This document shows positions 1 to 5,439 of a stretch of 5,439 nucleotides of DNA, in pieces (position 1 is the stretch's first letter; each line of letters begins with the position of its first letter). The stretch lies in contig JACDER010000106.1 of the NCBI GenBank assembly GCA_013816275.1, positions 550 to 5,988 on the forward strand, written 5' to 3'. Made by a program: the position numbers and the translations under genes. The DNA is from Actinomycetota bacterium. GTDB lineage: Bacteria > Actinomycetota > Thermoleophilia > Gaiellales > Gaiellaceae. Under the pieces are notes generated by a model, which saw nothing but the letters and a program-made list of their open reading frames with translations, was not told the origin of the DNA and did not search any database.

Positions 1-132
1 GTTCGGCAGGAGCCTGAGATCCAGGCTGATTCGGTTCCCGTCCATCGCGAACGCCTGCACCTGCGGGCCGCTCCAAACGGTGTGCGGCTGGGGCAGCATG
101 AGGGCGACGGCGCTGAAGAGCGCAGGAACCAT
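1..132 (-). CDS. Hypothetical protein, N-terminal 44 codons (runs off left edge)
   Basis: An ATG at 132-130 opens a frame that stays open to the window edge, giving 44 residues that begin MVPALFSAVALMLPQ. The A of the methyltransferase stop TGA is also the A of this ATG (TGATG), a one-base overlap typical of translational coupling. About 88% of the third codon positions are G or C, which matches the neighbouring genes. The first 14 residues are hydrophobic but carry no Lys or Arg, so this is a poor classical signal peptide. The rest (WSGPQVQAFAMDGNRISLDL) looks like soluble beta-rich sequence. I do not recognise the family. The gene is probably the last visible member of the rel-methyltransferase unit. 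Coding status is fairly likely; function is unknown. Confidence 0.6.
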   Translation of the reverse strand, partial: MVPALFSAVALMLPQPHTVWSGPQVQAFAMDGNRISLDLRLLPN

Positions 133-881
133 CACACCCGGTCAGTGACGAAGACCTCCACCGTGTAGCGCAGGACGATCGGCTCGGGGTCGGCCGCAAA
201 CGCGGCACGGATCCGGCCGAGCAGCTCGGCGCGCGAATCGAAGTCGAGGCTGGCGACGTAGCTGCGCGACGCAACGACCTCGAGCAGCTCCTCGAGTGAC
301 ACGGGCTGCTCGTTCAGCCAGCTCCGATGCTCGACCGGCCCGAACAACGGTGAACCGGCCAGCACGTCGTCGTGCGCGTGCGTCCACTGCTGCGCGACCG
401 AGTCGCGATACGGATCGAGCATCTCGTCGATCGTCTTCTGGACGGTGTCGCTCAAGTCGCGGTTGTTGTAGAGAAGCGCGAAACCGCCGCGGCCCCGCAG
501 GACGCGATGGATCTCCGGCACGGCGCGAACCGGATCGAACCAGTGAAAGGCCTGTGCGCAGACGACGGCGTCGACGCTGCCGTCGGCGAGCGGGATCTCC
601 TCCGCGGTTCCCGCGAGCGCCTCGACGCCGGGCACGACTCGCTCGAGCTGATCCCGCATTTCGTCCAGGGGCTCTACTGCGATCACCGTGGCGCCGCTCG
701 GGACGAGCTCTCGAGTCAGCTTGCCTGTACCGGCGGCAAGATCGAGGACGGTCCGACCAGGGCCGATCCCCAAGCGCTCGCACAGCCACGCGACCGCGTC
801 CCGACCGTAGCCCGGTCGAGCGCGCTCGTACAGTTCTGCAGCGCTCCCGAACCCTTTCGCGGCGACCTCGTTGATGCTCAC
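132..881 (-). CDS. Class I SAM-dependent methyltransferase, 249 aa
   Basis: Predicted cytosolic enzyme that transfers a methyl group from S-adenosylmethionine to an unknown, probably small-molecule, acceptor. The Rossmann-type signature is complete: motif I VLDLAAGTGK (45-54), the acidic ribose-binding residue E70 in AVEP, AEEIPL (93-98) before the adenine-binding acidic region, and DAVVCAQAFHWFD (104-116) for motifs II/III. The N-terminal YERARPGY (18-25) and the AFHWF stretch fit the Methyltransf_11-like group that includes yeast Crg1/Tmt1-type proteins and many uncharacterised actinobacterial enzymes. The C-terminal part (about 140-249), likely the substrate cap, has no motif that names a substrate. 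The GTG start at 881-879 overlaps the rel TGA as GTGA, so translation is probably coupled to rel; no good Shine-Dalgarno is visible. The frame stays open upstream, but inside rel and without methyltransferase character, so the longer start is rejected. The enzyme class is sure, the substrate is not. Confidence 0.9.
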   Translation of the reverse strand: MSINEVAAKGFGSAAELYERARPGYGRDAVAWLCERLGIGPGRTVLDLAAGTGKLTRELVPSGATVIAVEPLDEMRDQLERVVPGVEALAGTAEEIPLADGSVDAVVCAQAFHWFDPVRAVPEIHRVLRGRGGFALLYNNRDLSDTVQKTIDEMLDPYRDSVAQQWTHAHDDVLAGSPLFGPVEHRSWLNEQPVSLEELLEVVASRSYVASLDFDSRAELLGRIRAAFAADPEPIVLRYTVEVFVTDRV

Positions 882-3079
882 GTGGGTGTTACGCGATACG
901 CATCGAAGACGGCTTCGACGTTGCGGAGCGCCGTCAGCAGCCCGCGCAGATCCTTGATGTCGCCTACCTCGGCCGTGTACCAGTTCTTGGCCAGCTGATC
1001 CTCGACGACGCCGCCGTACGAGACGATGTTGGTGCCGTGCTCGGCGAACGTGCGCGCGACGTCCTCGAGCAGGCGCGCCCGGTCCCACGCATCGACCGCG
1101 ATCTGCACGCGGAAGCTCTTGGACGCGTCCCCGTCCCAATCGACCTCGGTGAAGCGCTCGGGATTCCTGCGTAGCGCCTTCACGTTCGGGCAGTCCTCGC
1201 GGTGGATCGTGATCCCCTTCCCGAGCGAGATGTAGCCGACGATGCCGTCTCCGGGAACAGGCGTGCAGCACTTGGCCAGCCGGACGAGGACGTCCTCGAC
1301 GCCCTTGACCGTGATGCCGAAGCTCTCGCTGGCGACCGTCTCACGCGCCTTCGGCGCCTTCGGGACCGTCGCCTCCTCGGCCACCTCGGTCGTCTTCAGC
1401 CGCTGGAGGACCTTGTTGACGATCTGGCTCACGGGCAGCTTCCCGGAGCCGAGTGCGAGGTAGAAGTCCTCGGCCTTCTTGAAGCCGGTCTCGCGGATCA
1501 CCTGCGCGAGCAGGGCCGAGCCCGCGAGCTTCCGGTACGGGAGGTTCTGTGCCTTCAGCGCCTGCTCGAGCGACTCGCGGCCCTTCTGCTCGGTCTCGCC
1601 GCGGGTCTCGCGCGAGAACCACTGCCGGATCTTGTTGCGCGCCCTTGACGAGGCCGCGACCTTCATCCAGTCACGCGACGGTCCTCTCCCCTTCTTCGCG
1701 GTCAGGATCTCCACGAAGTCACCGCTTTTCAGCCGGTAGTGGAGCGGCACGATCCGGCCGTTCACCTTCGACCCCACCATCCGGTGCCCGACATCGGTAT
1801 GGACGGCGTAGGCGAAGTCGATCGGCGTCGATCCGGACGGGAGGGTCTTCAGGTCGCCTTTCGGCGTGAACACGTACACCTCGTCGCTGAAGAGGTCGGT
1901 CCGGAACGTTTTCATGAACTCGAGCGGGTCGGTCTCGTCGGTGTGCCAGTCCATGACCTGCTGGACCCAGGCCTCCCAGGCCTCGTCCACCTTCGCGCCG
2001 CGACGGCGCTTGTACACCCAGTGGGCCGCGATCCCGTACTCGGCCTCGAGATGCATCCGCTTCGTCCGCACCTGGATCTCGAGCGGCATCCCCTCCGGGC
2101 CGATCACCGTCGTGTGCAGCGCCCGGTACCGGTTCAGCTTCGGCATCGCGATGTAGTCCTTGAAGCGGCCCGGCATCGGCTTCCAGAGCGAGTGGATGAG
2201 GCCGAGCGCGCCGTAGCAATCGCGGATCCCTTCCTCCCCGTCGCGCTGCACGATCACGCGCATCGCGGTCAGGTCGTAGATCTCGTTGAACTCGCGACCG
2301 CGCTTGGCCATCTTCTCGTAGATCGAATAGAAGTGCTTCGCCCGGCCGGAGATCTCCGCCGGGATGTCCACCTTCTCGAACTCCTGCTGGAGCGTCGACG
2401 ACGCCTCCTCGACGCGCTTCTGCCGCTCCGCGCGCCGCTCGGCGACCATCGTCTTGATCTCCTGGTACTTACGGGGGTGGAGCCGCTCGAACGCGAGATC
2501 CTCGAGCTCCCACTTGACCGTGTGGATACCGAGGCGGTGCGCGAGCGGCGCGTAGACCTCGAGCGTCTCGCGCGCCTTCTGCATCTGCTTCTGCCGGCCC
2601 CAGTACTCGGCCGTCCGCATGTTGTGGAGGCGGTCCGCGAGCTTGATCAGAATCACCCGCGGGTCGTGGGCCATCGCCATGACCATCTTCCGGTAGTTCT
2701 CGGCCTCGGCCTGCTCGCGGCTCTGGAAGCTGATCCCCGTCAGCTTGGTGACCCCTTCGACAAGCTGCGCGATGTCGGCGCCGAACTCGTCGCGAACTTC
2801 GTCGATCGTCGACTCCGTGTCCTCGACCACGTCGTGGAGGAGCGCGGCTGCCACCGCCTCCTCGTCGAGGTGCAGCTCGGCGCAGATCTTCGCGACGCCG
2901 AACGGATGCTCGATGAAGTCCTCCCCAGAACGGCGCTGCTGTCCCTCGTGTGCCTTCGCCGCAAACCGAAACGCCTTCGCGAGGAGCTCCCGATCCGCGT
3001 CCTGGATGTACGCCTCGACGTCCCGGATCAGCTCGTCGACGAGATCCTGATGACGCTCTGAGGTCTCGACAACGGCCAT
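878..3079 (-). CDS. rel: Bifunctional (p)ppGpp synthetase/hydrolase, long RSH family, 733 aa
   Basis: Makes (p)ppGpp from ATP plus GDP/GTP, and hydrolyses it, as central enzyme of the stringent response; long Rel proteins sense uncharged tRNA on stalled ribosomes. Domains in order: HD hydrolase (about 30-200) with metal ligands H58, H82-D83 and D149 and the E86-D87 pair, all at a constant +5 offset from the Streptococcus Rel residues; synthetase (about 235-350) with G245-R246, catalytic D269, RFKD (305-308), Y318, H322 and E334 in EIQVRT; TGS (about 400-463); helical region (about 465-560); zinc-finger/RIS domain with C604, C605, H626 and C630; ACT/RRM (about 655-733). RXKD instead of EXDD marks the bifunctional Rel type rather than monofunctional RelA. 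Length is normal for the family. The guanine-binding loop reads NRYRALH instead of the common NGYQSLH. The ATG at 3079 has no well-placed Shine-Dalgarno but a TACAAT box 6 nt upstream, suggesting a leaderless transcript. The stop overlaps the methyltransferase start. Confidence 0.98.
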   Translation of the reverse strand: MAVVETSERHQDLVDELIRDVEAYIQDADRELLAKAFRFAAKAHEGQQRRSGEDFIEHPFGVAKICAELHLDEEAVAAALLHDVVEDTESTIDEVRDEFGADIAQLVEGVTKLTGISFQSREQAEAENYRKMVMAMAHDPRVILIKLADRLHNMRTAEYWGRQKQMQKARETLEVYAPLAHRLGIHTVKWELEDLAFERLHPRKYQEIKTMVAERRAERQKRVEEASSTLQQEFEKVDIPAEISGRAKHFYSIYEKMAKRGREFNEIYDLTAMRVIVQRDGEEGIRDCYGALGLIHSLWKPMPGRFKDYIAMPKLNRYRALHTTVIGPEGMPLEIQVRTKRMHLEAEYGIAAHWVYKRRRGAKVDEAWEAWVQQVMDWHTDETDPLEFMKTFRTDLFSDEVYVFTPKGDLKTLPSGSTPIDFAYAVHTDVGHRMVGSKVNGRIVPLHYRLKSGDFVEILTAKKGRGPSRDWMKVAASSRARNKIRQWFSRETRGETEQKGRESLEQALKAQNLPYRKLAGSALLAQVIRETGFKKAEDFYLALGSGKLPVSQIVNKVLQRLKTTEVAEEATVPKAPKARETVASESFGITVKGVEDVLVRLAKCCTPVPGDGIVGYISLGKGITIHREDCPNVKALRRNPERFTEVDWDGDASKSFRVQIAVDAWDRARLLEDVARTFAEHGTNIVSYGGVVEDQLAKNWYTAEVGDIKDLRGLLTALRNVEAVFDAYRVTPT

Positions 3080-3085
3080 GGAGAA

Positions 3086-3091
3086 ATTGTA
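3086..3091 (-). promoter_or_regulatory. Putative -10 box TACAAT of a leaderless rel promoter
   Basis: TACAAT on the minus strand is followed by TTCTCC and then the rel ATG. A -10 hexamer 6 nt before a start codon puts the transcription start at or next to the A of ATG, as in actinobacterial leaderless mRNAs. The local AT-rich patch (3082-3091) stands out in GC-rich surroundings. No convincing -35 is seen at 16-18 nt spacing. The nearest purine-rich GGGAG lies about 12 nt from the ATG, too far for an ordinary ribosome binding site. This would give rel expression independent of recJ. Confidence 0.5.
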
Positions 3092-3122
3092 CTCCCGGCC
3101 TCCGAGGGCCCTTCCGTCGCCG

Positions 3123-3269
3123 TTAGAAACGCAGCGTCGTGTGCAAGCGGTTACCGCGGCGGGAGCTCGCGAGCTGCTCCAGCTCGATCAGCAGCGTGGC
3201 GAGGCTGTCCAGCCGACGCGTCCTTCTCCGCCTCCAGAAGCGCATGGGGATACCCGTTCGGTGCGACAC
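3123..3269 (-). CDS. Small basic hypothetical ORF between recJ and rel (48 aa from GTG, 40 aa from ATG)
   Basis: The frame ends at TAA (3125-3123). There are two candidate starts. The GTG at 3269-3267 has AGGAAG five bases upstream, the best-placed Shine-Dalgarno in the window. The ATG at 3245-3243 has no clear one. From the ATG, 36 of 40 codons end in G or C, like the real genes, whereas in the 12 in-frame codons just before the GTG only half do, so coding character switches on near the start. The product is strongly basic: MRFWRRRRTRRLDSLATLLI at the ATG-start N-terminus, then ELEQLASS, then a basic tail ending LHTTLRF. Leucines at 15, 18, 22 and 25 (ATG numbering) follow a 3-4-3 spacing, fitting a short amphipathic or coiled-coil helix; no membrane segment is evident. 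I recognise no family. The frame is the same as recJ after its TAG stop, so readthrough is a less likely alternative. Confidence 0.45.
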   Translation of the reverse strand: MSHRTGIPMRFWRRRRTRRLDSLATLLIELEQLASSRRGNRLHTTLRF

Positions 3270-3274
3270 AGGTG

Positions 3275-3280
3275 CTTCCT
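3275..3280 (-). promoter_or_regulatory. Shine-Dalgarno AGGAAG for the small ORF
   Basis: AGGAAG on the minus strand, then the spacer CACCT, then GTG at 3269. The five-base spacing is near optimal. It favours the GTG over the ATG 24 bases downstream as the start of the small ORF, and it lies after the recJ stop codon, where no other gene would use it. Confidence 0.4.
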
Positions 3281-3305
3281 GCCACGAATCGGCCGGAACG
3301 AAACC

Positions 3306-5171
3306 CTATGCAGCGCGCGGCAGCGGCACGTCCACGAGCAGCTCGCGGAACCGTTCCGAGTCGAGCAGGCTGCGGCGGGCACCGCTCTCCAGATGAAGCT
3401 CGGCGAAGACCTCGTCCGCGATGGGATCGCGCCCGGCGTCCTTGCGGTACTCCGTTTCGAGCCACGTGCGCACCTGCGAGTAGCGCTCGGGCGTGTCGAA
3501 GACGCGCTGGACGACGAGCTGCGGCGCGACCGTTCCGTTCCAGCGGTTCTCCTGCAGCCGAAAGGCGACGTCGTAGAGGCCCGGCCGGCTGTAGCGGTCG
3601 AGCTCCCTCCCCATGCCGAAGCCGATCGCCGAGCCGCCGTCGACGCCGGCTTCCGTGCGAACGCGGAACCGGAGATGCTTGCCCTCTCCGACCGCAGCCA
3701 GCTCGCGAAGCGCGCACGCCGGCGCCAGGAGCGTCACGTTGGGGTTGCCGAGGCCGAACGGCGCGAGCCGGGCAAGCTCCTGGCAGAGCCCGAGCGTGAG
3801 CGGGAGCCCTCTCGGCACGACCGCGTCGACCCTGGTCGCACGGAGCAGGTCGTCCTCGGAGAGCACGGACGCGGCGTGCGAGGCGAACGCGGCCGCGAAC
3901 TCCTCGATGCGGTCCGGACGGATCGCGAGCCCGGCTGCCGCTCGGTGCCCTCCGAAGCGCTCGAGGTACGGGGCGCACTCGCGCAGCCCGGCGTGCAGGT
4001 CGAAGGCGGGAATCGAGCGGCCCGATCCTTTCCACTCCTCCTCGCCCGCGGCGATCAGGACGACCGGCCGGTGATACCGCTCGACCAGGCGCGAGGCCAC
4101 GATTCCGATCACGCCCTCGTGCCACTCGTCGCTCGCCAGCACGTAGGCGCGGCGGCGGCGCTTCGCCTCCGGCCACTCCTCGACCTGGGCGATCGCGGAG
4201 CGCACGATCGTGTCCTCGACCGACTGGCGCTCGCGGTTCAGCTGCTCCAGCTCGTCTGCGAGCTTCCTCGCGGTGTCGGGGTCTTCCGTCAGGAGCAACT
4301 CGAGGGCGGCGCCGGGGTGGCCGAGGCGACCCGCCGCGTTGATGCGGGGAGCGAGCCGGAAGCCGACGGCGCCGGCGTCGACGACGGCGGGGTCGACGTG
4401 CGCGGAGCGCATGAGCGCTCGGAGACCTGGTTTCTGGGTGCTCGCCAGGCGGCGCAGCCCCGTGATCGCGAGCGCTCTGTTCTCGTCTACCAGCGGGACG
4501 ACGTCGGCGATCGTCGCCAGGGCGACGATGTCGGCATGTGCCCGCAGGGCTTCGCTCTCGACGCCGAGCAGCGCCTGGCCGAGCTTGTGCACGACGCCCG
4601 TGCCGCACAGCTCCGGGAACGGATAGCTCGACGGTCGGGTGACGACCATGGGGCACTCCGGAAGCCGCTCGCCCGGCCGGTGGTGGTCGGTGACGACGAT
4701 CTCGAGGCCGAGCCTCTTCGCTTCGTCGATTGCCTCGACGGCGGTGATACCGCAGTCGACCGTGAGCAGGAGCCCGTAGCCCTCCTCAGCCAGCCGGCGG
4801 ACTGTCTCGACCTGGACTCCGTAGCCCTCGTCGAACCGGCTCGGAAGATGCCAACCGACATCGGCGCCGAGCTCGCGCAGCACCAGCAGGGCGAGCGCGG
4901 TCGCGCAGATCCCGTCGGCGTCGTAGTCGCCGTGGACGCAGATGCGCGTCCCCGACGCAATCGCGGAACGGATGCGCTCGCAGGCAATTGCCATGTCCCC
5001 GAGCAGCAATGGATCGTGCCCGGGATCGGCGCCCTCGAGAAAAGTGCGCGCGCTCTCCGCGTCGCAATAGCCGCGCCGAGCGAGCACGCTCGCGGTCAGC
5101 TCGCTGACGCCGAGCGCGGCGGCGATTTCAGCCGTCTGGTCGGGAACGCATGGGGCGAGTGTCCAGCTCAT
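3306..5171 (-). CDS. recJ: Single-stranded-DNA-specific exonuclease RecJ, 621 aa
   Basis: Degrades single-stranded DNA 5' to 3' in recombinational repair, mismatch repair and processing of stalled forks; cytosolic, needs Mn/Mg. It belongs to the DHH phosphoesterase superfamily. Motif I is VHGDYDADG (79-87; D82, D84, D86), motif II TVDCG with D139, motif III TDHH (161-164), motif IV ATIADVVPL with D223, and the next conserved block FRLAPRINAAGRL (271-283). The DHHA1 domain follows, with SGRSIPAFDLHAGL (383-396) and the nucleic-acid-binding FGGHRAAAG (406-414). An OB-fold region occupies about 445-556. The last 65 or so residues (from about 557) form a charged, probably helical tail beyond the OB fold; the E. 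coli protein is 577 aa. The start MSWTLAP fits the usual RecJ N-terminus, although it overlaps the upstream membrane-protein gene by 44 bases. No strong Shine-Dalgarno is visible, so translation is probably coupled. The stop is TAG at 3308-3306. Confidence 0.97.
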   Translation of the reverse strand: MSWTLAPCVPDQTAEIAAALGVSELTASVLARRGYCDAESARTFLEGADPGHDPLLLGDMAIACERIRSAIASGTRICVHGDYDADGICATALALLVLRELGADVGWHLPSRFDEGYGVQVETVRRLAEEGYGLLLTVDCGITAVEAIDEAKRLGLEIVVTDHHRPGERLPECPMVVTRPSSYPFPELCGTGVVHKLGQALLGVESEALRAHADIVALATIADVVPLVDENRALAITGLRRLASTQKPGLRALMRSAHVDPAVVDAGAVGFRLAPRINAAGRLGHPGAALELLLTEDPDTARKLADELEQLNRERQSVEDTIVRSAIAQVEEWPEAKRRRRAYVLASDEWHEGVIGIVASRLVERYHRPVVLIAAGEEEWKGSGRSIPAFDLHAGLRECAPYLERFGGHRAAAGLAIRPDRIEEFAAAFASHAASVLSEDDLLRATRVDAVVPRGLPLTLGLCQELARLAPFGLGNPNVTLLAPACALRELAAVGEGKHLRFRVRTEAGVDGGSAIGFGMGRELDRYSRPGLYDVAFRLQENRWNGTVAPQLVVQRVFDTPERYSQVRTWLETEYRKDAGRDPIADEVFAELHLESGARRSLLDSERFRELLVDVPLPRAA

Positions 5172-5409
5172 CCGGACCGGCCACGCTACGCGCCCCGTCG
5201 GACGGATTCAGTCGAGCTCTTCGGCGCCGCCAGGGCTCAGCGGCGGCCTTTCCCCAAAGGACGACGAGGCCGAACGCCATGCCGACGCAGATGACGATCG
5301 CCGGCGCGAGCAGCGCCGCACGCTCGAAGGAGAGATCGAACACGACAGCGGCGAGCGCGACGATCGCGAGCGAGCCCAGAGCGACGGCAAATGTGACCGA
5401 GACCCGCAT
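5128..5409 (-). CDS. Small two-span membrane protein, 93 aa
   Basis: There are two hydrophobic segments, about residues 5-24 and 31-52, separated by a short DLSFER turn. A strongly basic stretch, RRRRAR (61-66), follows. By the positive-inside rule both ends should be cytoplasmic, giving a hairpin with a polar, Pro/Arg/Asp-rich tail of about 40 residues. That tail overlaps the recJ start in another frame, so its sequence may be partly constrained by recJ. The ATG at 5409 lacks a properly spaced Shine-Dalgarno but has TAGCCT 6 nt upstream, so it may be the first gene of a leaderless transcript that includes recJ. The layout resembles small LapA-like (DUF1049) proteins, which can lie upstream of recJ in other Gram-positives, but I see no decisive LapA motif. 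Coding status is likely from the clean membrane topology; function is unknown. Confidence 0.7.
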   Translation of the reverse strand: MRVSVTFAVALGSLAIVALAAVVFDLSFERAALLAPAIVICVGMAFGLVVLWGKAAAEPWRRRRARLNPSDGARSVAGPDELDTRPMRSRPDG

Positions 5410-5415
5410 GCGATC

Positions 5416-5421
5416 AGGCTA
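5416..5421 (-). promoter_or_regulatory. Putative -10 box TAGCCT for the membrane protein-recJ transcript
   Basis: TAGCCT (TANNNT) on the minus strand, then GATCGC, then ATG at 5409. The 6-nt gap puts transcription start at the start codon. The only purine-rich run, GAGAGGA, is about 12 nt from the ATG, too far to act as an ordinary ribosome binding site. No -35 can be assigned; the window ends 18 bases upstream of the box. Confidence 0.45.
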
Positions 5422-5425
5422 TCCT
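5420..5425 (+). promoter_or_regulatory. Putative -10 box TATCCT for a divergent gene
   Basis: TATCCT on the plus strand, then CTCGCC, then GTG at 5432. It has the same 6-nt geometry as the minus-strand box and shares the TA step at 5420-5421 with it, so the two would form one symmetric divergent promoter. No clear -35 is seen. Confidence 0.35.
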
Positions 5426-5431
5426 CTCGCC

Positions 5432-5439
5432 GTGAGTCA
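5432..5439 (+). CDS. Possible start of a divergent gene (first codons only)
   Basis: GTG AGT CA at the right edge follows a TATCCT box with 6-nt spacing, so it could be the start of a leaderless plus-strand gene. Fewer than three codons are visible, so neither the family nor the coding status can be judged. The call rests only on the promoter geometry. The alternative is that this is the tail of an upstream minus-strand gene or noncoding sequence. Confidence 0.25.

Noticed and set aside
882..1271. Upstream extension of the methyltransferase frame to an ATG at 1271
   Set aside because: The 130 extra codons lie inside rel, are Arg/His/Gly-rich and do not look like protein. The GTG at 881 precedes the family-typical N-terminus.
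1739..3061. 440-codon open frame on the plus strand antisense to rel
   Set aside because: The composition is Leu/Arg/Val/His repeats typical of the antisense of a GC-rich gene, and rel is complete on the minus strand.
3094..3113. Short GGCC...GGCC inverted repeat just upstream of rel as a possible terminator
   Set aside because: The stem is only about four base pairs and no T-run follows, so it does not look like an intrinsic terminator.
3164..3175. Perfect 12-bp palindrome AGCTCGCGAGCT
   Set aside because: It lies inside the small ORF and is made of common Leu/Ala/Ser codons; such palindromes are expected in GC-rich DNA and there is no second copy nearby to suggest an operator.
3151..4656. 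501-codon minus-strand frame overlapping recJ in another phase
   Set aside because: The translation is Arg/Pro/Ala-rich without motifs, while the recJ frame holds every DHH motif. It is a shadow frame.
3078..5294. 738-codon open frame on the plus strand antisense to recJ
   Set aside because: It mirrors the recJ codons, has low-complexity Arg/Ala/Asp/Val-rich composition and no domain, and recJ on the other strand carries all motifs. It is a GC-content artefact.

Overview
This is a GC-rich stretch of bacterial chromosome with tightly packed genes. The codons of the real genes end almost always in G or C, and long open frames on the opposite strand are by-products of this. GC content, the TANNNT-type -10 boxes placed directly before start codons, and the protein style (many Arg/Ala/Glu, actinobacterial-looking Rel and RecJ) suggest an actinomycete-like bacterium, perhaps a deep-branching class such as Thermoleophilia. 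That placement is inference from style, not from a marker gene.

Almost everything is read on the minus strand, so transcription runs from high to low coordinates. From the right edge: (1) a 22-bp region at 5410-5431 that looks like a bidirectional promoter, with the first codons of a possible divergent gene on the plus strand; (2) a 93-aa protein with two membrane segments; (3) recJ, the single-strand-specific 5'-3' exonuclease, starting inside the end of the membrane-protein gene; (4) a 226-bp gap holding a small basic ORF of 40-48 aa; (5) rel, a bifunctional (p)ppGpp synthetase/hydrolase with every catalytic motif present; (6) a class I SAM-dependent methyltransferase whose GTG start overlaps the rel stop codon; (7) the first 44 codons of an unrecognised gene that overlaps the methyltransferase stop codon and runs off the left edge.

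The genes join a DNA-repair nuclease to the stringent-response enzyme. The recJ-rel neighbourhood is known from other Gram-positive bacteria, where apt (adenine phosphoribosyltransferase) usually lies between them; here apt is absent and the small ORF takes its place. Rel, the methyltransferase and the left-edge gene overlap and are probably one translationally coupled unit, driven at least in part by a promoter directly before rel.

I found no CRISPR array, mobile element, tRNA, rRNA or toxin-antitoxin pair. The most interesting points are the repeated leaderless-promoter architecture at the three presumed transcription-unit starts, and the uncatalogued small ORF between recJ and rel. The core genes are ordinary housekeeping genes.
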